Source: Citrobacter sp. Cu233 (lineage in GTDB: Bacteria; Pseudomonadota; Gammaproteobacteria; Enterobacterales; Enterobacteriaceae). Taken from it: DNA of 64,000 bases. Below, in pieces: positions 1 to 6,637 of this stretch. Within the stretch, counting starts at the first letter, position 1. Every line of letters starts with the position of its first letter. The stretch spans positions 1-64,000 of the forward strand of contig NZ_JAOWIF010000037.1 of assembly GCF_030332225.1 (NCBI RefSeq), in the 5' to 3' direction. Made by a program: the position numbers and the translations under genes. Below the pieces are notes generated by a model that saw nothing but the letters and a program-made list of their open reading frames with translations, had not been told where the DNA came from and did not search any database.

Positions 1-75
1 TGAGCATGGCTTGTTTGCTGCCGTTGCTGTCAGTGAGAAAAGTGACACCAATAAAACAACAAGAACTTTCTTCAT
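1..75 (-). CDS. Small secreted protein, N-terminal part only
   Basis: The window edge cuts this gene; 25 codons are visible from an ATG at 75. The peptide starts with two lysines, a hydrophobic stretch of about 14 residues and an Ala-x-Ala cleavage site near residue 20, followed by NKPCS. An AGGGAT ribosome site sits just upstream. A signal peptide followed by a KPCS start resembles small exported YdcA-type proteins often carried by lambdoid prophages. The family call is from memory of similar short proteins and is tentative; the signal peptide is directly visible. Confidence 0.55.
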   Translation of the reverse strand, partial: MKKVLVVLLVSLFSLTATAANKPCS

Positions 76-171
76 ATCCCTATCCCATCAGTAAAAGACA
101 GGGAATCGTAGCAGGAATTGATGAAGCGAAAAAGAAAACCTGCCGTAGCGGGTTGAATTAGAAATTTTTTA

Positions 172-357
172 TTAAGCCGCTATTTGTTTCTGCTGACAAA
201 GCTCCGGCAAATTAGCACGCACCAGAGCTTCAGCGAAGAGCGGCGAAACCACTTTACCGCAACAGGCTACCGACTAGCCTTTCGCATACTTCACACTACG
301 GAAGTCCTGGTCAATAATATAATACTGCTCCGATAAACGCTGGAGCAGTACATATAG
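172..357 (-). pseudogene. Prophage gene remnant with in-frame TAG
   Basis: An open frame runs from a stop at 358-360 to a TAA at 172-174 and is broken by one TAG at 274-276. The conceptual peptide on both sides looks protein-like: it reads LYVLLQRLSEQYYIID before the TAG and SVACCGKVVSPLFAEALV after it. There is no convincing start codon, so the 5' part of the gene is missing. I do not recognise the family. Its neighbours (phage-type small protein on one side, DUF550-type gene further right) make a decayed prophage gene the simplest reading. Confidence 0.45.
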
Positions 358-407
358 TTATCAAGGCAAAACATAAGTAGCACTTTTACTGCCATGCAAA
401 AATGTCA

Positions 408-2486
408 TTAAAAAGTGAGATTAATTTTACCCCAAAAGGTTCTGCCCGATTCATTAACTGATGTGTTTGATGAATAACCGAAGCTGCTGTTTCCAGCAAG
501 ATTCAGGTGTTCGCTGTACGTTTTGTCAAACAAGTTATCAACGCCGGCGCTAATTTTAACGTACTTATTAACTTTGTATGCAGCATTCGCCGAAAACACA
601 GCAAAACCAGGACTACTATTAAAATCTTTACCAACGACGTTGCCTTCGTTAATAGCAACACGGTTCTGACTGCTAACAAGACGCAAAAGGCCAGTACTGC
701 TCCAGTCGCCCCGTTCCCAGGTCAGCCCCAGACGGACTTCAAGCGGTGGCGTCTGTGGTAAAGGCTGATGGTTGGATGTATTTTCCCCCCAGGAATAAGC
801 AAGGCTGGCATCCGTTTTCCATGAGTCTGACCATTTATATGCAATACCTGCCTCCCCCCCCATAATGGTTGCATTGACGTTATCAACCTGGCTGATAGAT
901 GCATTATCAGGATCATAGCGGAACAGAATAAAATCATTTACACGACCAATATAAGCGGAGACCCAAGTGTTTATACGTTCACCGTTGTACTGAGCGCCTA
1001 TATCAATCTGAGTTGTTTTTTCCGTTTTGAGTTTATCGAAGGCATCACCAGAACCTCCAGGCCCATAAGTCGGCGAAAAAAGCTCCCAGTAATCGGGGAA
1101 ACGCTCCGTGTAGCCTATCCCTGCATAAAACATAACCGGTATGTCAGCCATATTATGTTCGAAGCGAACAAAACCGGCCGGTAATGTATCAGTCCGTTTT
1201 GCTGAACCCACATCAGTGTAATTATCAACCAGAACGCGATCGAGACGTGCGCCCCCCTTCACCTTGTTCTGCTCTGTTACACTCCAGGTCAGTTCGCTGA
1301 AAAGACCGTAATCGTGGAAACGGGCGTCTTTATTCCAGCGATCATCAATTTTATTACGGTGTGTACTAAGTTGTGTATCTGCGCCACTGCGAAGCTCAAA
1401 ATCTGAGAAAAGGAAGGTTCCCATCATTCTTCCACCAACAGTGCGACGGTCAACCTCCATCGCCATTGGCATACTCATATTCATCGAAGAGTCTGAGTCC
1501 ATTGCTGAGTCCATTGAGGAACCCATAGCATCTCCCATCTCATCACCTGACATCCCCCCTGACATACTACTGCCCGGAGAGCGCAGGGAATAGTTATCCA
1601 TAGTATGATCTGCATAGTTGTAATATACATTTGCCTCAAACTTATCGAATACCTCGCCAATACCGGATTTTTCAAAGCGCATTCCTAAGCTTTCCCTCTT
1701 AAACTGCGAACCATCCATACCGCGACCAGCATAGCTTGCTTCACCATCGCCTTTACCTGCAGTAAGCTCGAGAAGTGTGTCTTTGTCTGGTGTCCAGCCT
1801 ATAGCCATATCGCCATTCCACTTATCCCATCTGGAGGGCACGCGGTCTCCATTTCCATCCTTGTAGTCATCCGAACGTGACTTATTGCCAATGAGGCGAA
1901 GATATCCCTCCTCTCCGCCCAGACTGACATCTGCATTTTCATCCCAGCGATTGTTTGACGCAGCAAGAAGACTGGCAGTACCCTGCCCCCCCGCCTTTTC
2001 AAAGCGTGGCTGTTCACGATCAAAACGGATAGTTCCCGCCGAGTTTCCAGACCCCCAGAGCACAGTTTGTGGGCCTTTAATCAGAGTTAATACATCAAAG
2101 CTTTCAGGAGAAATATAGGAGCTTGGTGCATCCATGCGTGCCGGACAAGCACCAAGCATTTCACCATTATCAGTCAGAATTCTAAGACGAGAGCCAAACA
2201 TGCCACGAAACACAGGATCACCGTTGGTTCCACCGTTACGTATCTGTGAGAACCCAGGAATAGTTTTCAGATAATCCGAGCCGTCGCTTGCCGGAACTGG
2301 CTGACGGGGTATTTTGGGCGAGGTCACAATTTCGAGCGGAGTGGAAACTGGCGCAGTTACAATCATCACAGAATCATTCTCTATCTGAGAATGGTCGTGC
2401 TTTTCTTCTGCAAAAGTAGCGTCTGACATCAACGCCAGCAGGACAAGAGAAGCAAGTGGCGTACGTACAAAATAGTGGGGGTTCAT
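408..2486 (-). CDS. TonB-dependent outer-membrane copper receptor (OprC/NosA type)
   Basis: A 692-residue TonB-dependent receptor with a signal peptide (cleavage near Ala-26), a plug domain in roughly residues 60-160 and a C-terminal beta-barrel ending in aromatic residue F692. The plug contains Cys114-x-x-x-Met118, the CxxxM arrangement that binds copper in Pseudomonas OprC. A predicted extracellular loop, residues 308-343, carries 11 methionines in 36 positions, a typical copper-binding composition. The His-rich N-terminus (KHDHS) fits metal handling. Downstream of the DUF2946 gene on the same strand with an 82-base gap, a pairing often seen with this receptor class. The likely role is import of copper across the outer membrane. 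The pair is flanked by prophage fragments, suggesting it was acquired with or into the phage. Confidence 0.88.
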   Translation of the reverse strand: MNPHYFVRTPLASLVLLALMSDATFAEEKHDHSQIENDSVMIVTAPVSTPLEIVTSPKIPRQPVPASDGSDYLKTIPGFSQIRNGGTNGDPVFRGMFGSRLRILTDNGEMLGACPARMDAPSSYISPESFDVLTLIKGPQTVLWGSGNSAGTIRFDREQPRFEKAGGQGTASLLAASNNRWDENADVSLGGEEGYLRLIGNKSRSDDYKDGNGDRVPSRWDKWNGDMAIGWTPDKDTLLELTAGKGDGEASYAGRGMDGSQFKRESLGMRFEKSGIGEVFDKFEANVYYNYADHTMDNYSLRSPGSSMSGGMSGDEMGDAMGSSMDSAMDSDSSMNMSMPMAMEVDRRTVGGRMMGTFLFSDFELRSGADTQLSTHRNKIDDRWNKDARFHDYGLFSELTWSVTEQNKVKGGARLDRVLVDNYTDVGSAKRTDTLPAGFVRFEHNMADIPVMFYAGIGYTERFPDYWELFSPTYGPGGSGDAFDKLKTEKTTQIDIGAQYNGERINTWVSAYIGRVNDFILFRYDPDNASISQVDNVNATIMGGEAGIAYKWSDSWKTDASLAYSWGENTSNHQPLPQTPPLEVRLGLTWERGDWSSTGLLRLVSSQNRVAINEGNVVGKDFNSSPGFAVFSANAAYKVNKYVKISAGVDNLFDKTYSEHLNLAGNSSFGYSSNTSVNESGRTFWGKINLTF

Positions 2487-2568
2487 AAAGTACCTTACTG
2501 TTTTTCAGGTGTAACAAAATCTGCCCTTAAAAAATGAGCATGACGTTACTGACTTACTATTTTGTTGT

Positions 2569-3009
2569 TTAAAACGAAGACTGAAATACAGCAGGTGGGG
2601 CACGAGCACGCTGTGGTGCCCAGGGTTGAAAGAGCGTGACGCAGTTAAGCGGAATTAATGAGAAGCGAAGGACAAAAAGCAGGAGTAACCACAACAAAAC
2701 TACAAGCGCAAACTGAATAAACGGTAGTTGTACAAGTAGCTGACAATAACCGCAGGCAATCTCTTCCATCGGAGACATAGCCTTACCAGACATCATCTGC
2801 TGATCCATCAGCGAAGACGGTTCACAGACCGCAGACATCGCCATGTCATGGTGTATCCCTGACATGGTCCCTGGCATAGCATGCGTGATGTGCTGGCAAC
2901 CTGTCCGGTGGGCTATCGTTCTGGAGATGGCCGGTGCAACGAACAGCATGGCGACAGCAATCAGCGCCAGCCATGCGGCTATGTGATTAGTTCGTATGCG
3001 CCCTTGCAA
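2569..3009 (-). CDS. DUF2946 Met/His-rich membrane protein, copper-associated
   Basis: A 146-residue protein with a hydrophobic N-terminal segment (about residues 10-28), a Met/His/Cys-rich stretch (about 38-87, with HHDMAMS, DQQMMSG and a CGYC pair) and a second hydrophobic segment (about 90-118). The start is TTG at 3009 with GGA six bases upstream; no ATG lies near the expected N-terminus. DUF2946 proteins are commonly encoded next to OprC-type copper receptors, as here. The composition suggests a periplasmic face that binds Cu(I). Its exact function is unknown. Confidence 0.7.
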   Translation of the reverse strand: MQGRIRTNHIAAWLALIAVAMLFVAPAISRTIAHRTGCQHITHAMPGTMSGIHHDMAMSAVCEPSSLMDQQMMSGKAMSPMEEIACGYCQLLVQLPFIQFALVVLLWLLLLFVLRFSLIPLNCVTLFQPWAPQRARAPPAVFQSSF

Positions 3010-3223
3010 AATGTTTCCAGCTATTAATTTATCTGCCGAAAGTGTATCTGATTTAATCTTTGAGTGTCACAAAAAGTTGAATGGTAACAATAAGTATTCT
3101 TATTATCTGGAGAGTGTAGGATTATGTGCTATTAAAGTAGAAGAACAAGAATCACTTTCGAAATATTTGCAATTACATAGCGAATATTGCTGCCATCACG
3201 TTGTATTGAAGCTTAATAGCTAA
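2996..3223 (+). CDS. Possible truncated hypothetical ORF
   Basis: A 75-codon frame that begins inside the 5' end of the oppositely oriented DUF2946 gene and runs through an AT-rich stretch unlike its neighbours. The peptide from about residue 12 on is protein-like (Ser/Leu/Glu-rich, with CHKKLNG and a Cys-Cys-His-His near the end), but there is no ribosome site at the first ATG (2996) or at 3011. It may be the 3' remnant of a gene cut when the copper cassette arrived. It also overlaps the remnant at 3213-3329. No family recognised. Confidence 0.22.
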   Translation: MRPCKMFPAINLSAESVSDLIFECHKKLNGNNKYSYYLESVGLCAIKVEEQESLSKYLQLHSEYCCHHVVLKLNS

Positions 3224-3329
3224 AACATATGCTGACTTCCGCTGGACCGACGGTTTCAGGAACATCAGCCAGTGGGAGGTTTTCCAGCTCGATAACTCTG
3301 TTGGTGGCCTATTGCAGTAGCTGACCCAT
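3213..3329 (-). pseudogene. Phage accessory gene remnant with in-frame TAG
   Basis: An ATG at 3329 overlaps the TGA of the upstream DUF550-type gene by one base, the tight coupling typical of phage operons. The frame reads MGQLLQ, then TAG at 3309-3311, then ATNRVIELENLPLADVPE and onward to a TAA at 3213. The RVIELE stretch resembles the N-terminal coiled segment of lambdoid early-region accessory proteins. The last few codons probably come from unrelated sequence after a deletion junction. Read as a broken, truncated phage gene. Confidence 0.45.
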
Positions 3330-3772
3330 CACTTGTGCTCCTGCTGTTGATCCGCTTTGATGTGCAGCCGTGGTTCTCCGTCTTTCGGCTCCGGCCAATG
3401 GCGCGCCATATTCACCGCCAACTTTTCTTCCATCGCCAGGGTAATCTGCTCGTCACTGATACCGGCACGACGTTGCGCATCCCATAACAAGAAGTGCATG
3501 TCAGCCCATTCGCTAAGGTCGCCTGGTTCAGCAGCAGCCTCGAGCGCTTCTTTGGAAAGGTGCTTCAGCAGACCAACTGGACCGACATCGCCGAAAGTAG
3601 CCTGTGACCATGCTGCATGTTCACGGCGTACTTGTTCACGGACTATCGACTCCAGAACTCCATCAATCACCTTTACGGCATCAGCCATTGCGTATCCGAA
3701 GTTACCAACAGCAATGCCCCCATCGCGCCCCAAAGCTAATGGTCGATTAAAAAAGTTGTTTAGATTCAGCAT
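3329..3772 (-). CDS. Phage DUF550 protein, putative dATP/dGTP pyrophosphohydrolase
   Basis: A 147-residue protein. Its central and C-terminal part (about residues 66-140) contains GPVGLLKHL, EALEAAAEPGDLSEWAD, the WDAQRRAG segment and WPEPKDGEPRLHI, the hallmark block of DUF550 proteins carried by enterobacterial lambdoid phages. That family is often annotated as a dATP/dGTP pyrophosphohydrolase with MazG-like helices and acidic metal-binding residues. The frame is intact, so it may still be expressed. It is the best-preserved evidence that the left end of the window is prophage-derived. Confidence 0.75.
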   Translation of the reverse strand: MLNLNNFFNRPLALGRDGGIAVGNFGYAMADAVKVIDGVLESIVREQVRREHAAWSQATFGDVGPVGLLKHLSKEALEAAAEPGDLSEWADMHFLLWDAQRRAGISDEQITLAMEEKLAVNMARHWPEPKDGEPRLHIKADQQQEHK

Positions 3773-3860
3773 AATACATTCAACTTACATAATTAATGTC
3801 TATTTAAGAGATAGGTGGGGATGACTACGGGGACTATGCGGTTCAAAAGCATGTGGGCCA

Positions 3861-3901
3861 TAAAAAACCCTTAAGTCTGCTTGCTGGCAGACTTAAGGGT
3901 T
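3861..3901 (-). terminator. Strong intrinsic terminator after the RydB-like RNA
   Basis: Perfect 15-base inverted repeat (3866-3880 and 3887-3901) with a six-base loop. On the minus strand it is followed directly by a run of six T residues. It would end transcripts coming from the right, i.e. the RydB-like RNA and possibly read-through from the LysR gene. Confidence 0.85.
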
Positions 3902-3965
3902 CCGGCCCCATCCGGCGCTTATCTCCGGCACTCACAATGGCTTAGCTCTTGAAGGGGCGATAAGA
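3901..3965 (-). ncRNA. rydB: RydB-like small RNA
   Basis: On the minus strand the segment begins CTTATCGCCCCTTCAAGAG and continues through a GTGAGTGCCGGAGATAAGC stretch to GGATGGGGC. The CCCC and GGGG ends can pair to close the RNA. I recognise this as resembling RydB, which in E. coli lies between sufA and ydiH. Here it lies left of ydiH but is separated from it by the LysR/MBL pair, and the sufA side is replaced by prophage sequence. The exact ends are not determined; the transcript could run on into the adjoining terminator. Confidence 0.5.
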
Positions 3966-4042
3966 ACAATCTCATACACTAATAAATTTTTTTTAACACA
4001 AATTGCGCTTTGACTATTTTACAAACAAATTCAATCACATAG

Positions 4043-4918
4043 TTAGCGCTGAGTCTCATTCAGTGCGTCCAGCAACAGTCGCAGCCCCGCAGGCTGGTGA
4101 TCACGGGAAAGATATAAACCATAAATTGGCAGGCGTTTAGGCTGTAGTTGCGGTAGAAGTCGTATTAATCTCCCTTGCACCAGCCCTTCTCTCGCCTCCT
4201 GCTCAGGTACCAACGCAATCCCCATCCCCGCCAGGGCGGATTCACATAGCAGTGACGAGATACCGGCGCTTAAATTACCTTTAATAGCCACAGTGACGGC
4301 TTGCCCTTGCGCATCCAGAAAATGCCATGACTTTCCGGCGAATCCGCTGTAATAAAGGCAATTATGCTGCGCAAGATCGTCGACGGTTTTTGGGATGCCA
4401 TGTTGGTTAAGGTAATCCACAGAAGCACATAACACCGACTCACAATCCCCTAAGCGCCGGGCAATCGTTCCGGGTTCGGGATTTTCCGTGATGCGGATCG
4501 CCACATCGATACGCTCCCCAACCAGGCTTACCGGTTGATTGTTGATCTCAACTTCAATGCGGAGTTCAGGATAGCGCGCGAGAAACGCGGGTAGCACCGG
4601 CGCCAGAATATGTATGGCAGTAAAATGTGCACACGCCACCCGTAGCGTGCCCGAGGGGGTTTGCGCGAGTCCGGCGGCACCGATATCTCGCGAAAGCTGT
4701 GCCAGGGTGCGGGTTTTCACCAACGCTTCTTCGCCGGCAGGTGTGATTGTCAACCGTCGTGACGAACGATGGATAAGCCGCGCCCCGGCCCACTTTTCCA
4801 TTTCGTCCAGATAGCGACTGACCATCGGTCGGGAAAGCCCCAGCGCACGCGCGGCGGCACTCAAACTGCCTAAATCACAGATATGGTTAAAAACTGTTGC
4901 CGCCATAACTCTGTCCAT
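4043..4918 (-). CDS. LysR-family transcriptional regulator
   Basis: A 291-residue LysR-type regulator: N-terminal winged helix-turn-helix (about residues 10-60, with GSLSAAARALGLSRPMVSR) and a substrate-binding domain (about 90-290). The start at 4918 is chosen because MDRVMAATVFNHI begins a standard LysR N-terminus and GGGA lies upstream; a longer reading from 5029 would include the shared promoter region. It is divergent from the exported MBL-fold gene 122 bases away, the usual layout for a LysR protein and its target. The effector is unknown. Confidence 0.85.
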   Translation of the reverse strand: MDRVMAATVFNHICDLGSLSAAARALGLSRPMVSRYLDEMEKWAGARLIHRSSRRLTITPAGEEALVKTRTLAQLSRDIGAAGLAQTPSGTLRVACAHFTAIHILAPVLPAFLARYPELRIEVEINNQPVSLVGERIDVAIRITENPEPGTIARRLGDCESVLCASVDYLNQHGIPKTVDDLAQHNCLYYSGFAGKSWHFLDAQGQAVTVAIKGNLSAGISSLLCESALAGMGIALVPEQEAREGLVQGRLIRLLPQLQPKRLPIYGLYLSRDHQPAGLRLLLDALNETQR

Positions 4919-4961
4919 TGCATCCCATCCGATCGTTTTATGAAACTCAGCATGTCCTGAT

Positions 4962-4991
4962 AAGGGAATTCTAACAGATCCGAATTTCCTT
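4962..4991. promoter_or_regulatory. Imperfect inverted repeat between LysR and MBL genes
   Basis: AAGGGAATTC (4962-4971) and GAATTTCCTT (4982-4991) are inverted copies with one mismatch, separated by ten bases, in the 122-base divergent promoter region. Such a dyad is a reasonable candidate for the LysR binding site. This is inference from position and symmetry. Confidence 0.4.
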
Positions 4992-5040
4992 AAAATACGG
5001 GAACGATCAAAATACAATTTCCTGCACAAGGTTACCCATT

Positions 5041-5892
5041 ATGAAAATCAATACGCTGGCTATGCTGCTCCCCCTGTTTGCCTCTTCGGCATTTGCCGCT
5101 CCACTACAGCTGGATGTCTATAATCCGCAGGAAAAGGCTATTTTCCCGGTCTCTTCTACGCTGGTGTCCGGCCCGAAAGAAGCTATTTTGTTTGATGCCC
5201 AATTCAGCACCAAAGACGGTGAAAAGCTGGTGCAAATGATTCGCTCCAGCGGTAAGACGCTGAAAGCCATTGTGATCACGTCTGGCGATCCGGATTTCTA
5301 TTTTGGCCTTGAGCCACTCGTCAAAGCCTTCCCCGGTGTCAACGTGCTGGCTACGCCGCACGTGGTGGATCATATTCGTGCCACCAAAGAAGCCAAATTA
5401 CAGTTCTGGGGCCCACAGATGAAAGACGGTGCACCCACTTCGCTCACTGTACCGCAGGCCACCACACAAACTCGCTTTACGGTTGATGGCGAAACGCTGG
5501 AATTACGTCAGCCTAATGACTATGCGGCATATGTCTGGATCCCTGCGAACCGCGCCATCATTGGCGGAACCGGTATCGCTTCAGGTATTCATGTCTGGAC
5601 TGCGGACACGCAGTCATCGGCAGAGCGTATGGCATGGCGTAACGTGCTGAGCGAAATGCAGCAATTACATCCTGCCCAGGTGGTTCCAGGTCATTATATT
5701 GGTGAACGCCCGGCGGGTGATAAGGCAATTCGCTTCACCCAGGATTACCTTCAGTCGTTTGAACAGGCGTTGGGCGCGAAAAAAGGTTCAGCCTACGTGA
5801 TAAAAACAATGACCGCAGCATGGCCTGGCCTTGCAGACGAAAGCTCTCTGGAACTGAGTGCAAAAGTGAATACCGGTGAGATGAAGTGGTAA
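5041..5892 (+). CDS. Exported MBL-fold protein with degenerate metal site
   Basis: A 283-residue protein with a clear signal peptide (cleavage near Ala-19) and metallo-beta-lactamase-fold organisation. The region equal to the metal motif HxHxDH reads SGDPDF: within TSGDPDFYFG the three histidines are replaced and only the Asp remains. The second metal region reads GGTG where a GGD is usual, while a later PGHY histidine is kept. It is therefore unlikely to bind two zinc ions in the usual way and may be a divergent enzyme or a binding protein. Divergent from the LysR gene and followed by its own terminator, so it is probably a single-gene unit under that regulator. Confidence 0.75.
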   Translation: MKINTLAMLLPLFASSAFAAPLQLDVYNPQEKAIFPVSSTLVSGPKEAILFDAQFSTKDGEKLVQMIRSSGKTLKAIVITSGDPDFYFGLEPLVKAFPGVNVLATPHVVDHIRATKEAKLQFWGPQMKDGAPTSLTVPQATTQTRFTVDGETLELRQPNDYAAYVWIPANRAIIGGTGIASGIHVWTADTQSSAERMAWRNVLSEMQQLHPAQVVPGHYIGERPAGDKAIRFTQDYLQSFEQALGAKKGSAYVIKTMTAAWPGLADESSLELSAKVNTGEMKW

Positions 5893-5913
5893 ACAAGATG
5901 TAAGGCAAAAAAT

Positions 5914-5939
5914 AACCCCGAACATGTGTCGGGGTTTTT
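5914..5939 (+). terminator. Terminator after the MBL-fold gene
   Basis: Stem AACCCCGA/TCGGGGTT (5914-5921 and 5929-5936) with a seven-base loop, followed by T residues on the plus strand. It lies between the convergent MBL-fold gene and ydiH and can also serve the minus strand. Confidence 0.85.
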
Positions 5940-5960
5940 ATTACGACAGGCATACCGGAA

Positions 5961-6149
5961 TCAATGAACGCCCAGGCGCCAGGCAAAATAGATCTCTTCT
6001 TTCAGTTCAGTCGAAGAGAGCGTTAATAAATCGGCAAACTCCAGCTCTAATTGTTTCAGTCTTTTCAGGTACTGAGCCGGTGAAAGATCGGTTTTATCAC
6101 GACGTAAAAATTCTATTGCCAGTTGGGCCGGGTCTAATTGGGTAGACAT
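5961..6149 (-). CDS. ydiH: YdiH small conserved protein
   Basis: A 62-residue protein beginning MSTQLDP and ending FAWRLGVH, recognisable as E. coli YdiH. It is rich in Leu, Lys and Glu and probably a small helical cytoplasmic protein. The start at 6149 matches the known length; an upstream in-frame codon at 6179 would add ten unconserved residues. Function unknown. It sits left of menI in the same orientation, 77 bases away. Confidence 0.85.
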   Translation of the reverse strand: MSTQLDPAQLAIEFLRRDKTDLSPAQYLKRLKQLELEFADLLTLSSTELKEEIYFAWRLGVH

Positions 6150-6226
6150 ATCATCCTCGCTTGTGTTCAGAACCTGCACAGTATAACACCATTACCTGCG
6201 CAGATAATGACCAAACTCAACATGCA

Positions 6227-6637
6227 TCACAAAATAGCAGTCGTCAGTCGCGAGGTGCAGCATAACCGGCCCTGCTCATCGAAGATTTCGATTTGCCACA
6301 CCTGATGACGTGAACCGGTATGCACAGGGCTGCACACCCCTCTGACAAGCCCTTCACGTGCAGAACGAACGTGGTTGGCGTTAATCTCAAGGCCCACCAC
6401 TTTCTGATCGCCCTGCGTACACAGATACCCAGCCACCGAGCCAATGCTTTCAGCCAGTACGACAGACGCCCCGCCGTGAAGTAAACCAAAGGGCTGTTTG
6501 GTGCGATGGTCCACGGGCATTGTGGCTTCCAGAGTCGTGTCGCCGATATGCACAAAACGAATATCGAGCAGCCCTACCATATTTCCTTCACCCATGGCGT
6601 TGAGCGCCTCAAGTGTGACTTCACGTTTCCAGATCAT
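6227..6637 (-). CDS. menI: 1,4-dihydroxy-2-naphthoyl-CoA hydrolase MenI
   Basis: A 136-residue hotdog-fold thioesterase (formerly YdiI) that hydrolyses 1,4-dihydroxy-2-naphthoyl-CoA in menaquinone synthesis. The core motif HGGASVVLAE is present at residues 54-63 with the catalytic Glu63, and the length equals the E. coli enzyme. The ATG overlaps the TGA of ydiJ (ATGA), so the two are translationally coupled. Confidence 0.92.
   Translation of the reverse strand: MIWKREVTLEALNAMGEGNMVGLLDIRFVHIGDTTLEATMPVDHRTKQPFGLLHGGASVVLAESIGSVAGYLCTQGDQKVVGLEINANHVRSAREGLVRGVCSPVHTGSRHQVWQIEIFDEQGRLCCTSRLTTAIL

Noticed and set aside
3224-3320. A plus-strand frame reading YADFRWTDGFRNISQWEVFQL to a TAG at 3318
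   Set aside because: It lies opposite the phage remnant whose minus-strand frame is coupled to the DUF550 gene by TGATG; the minus-strand reading explains the DNA better.
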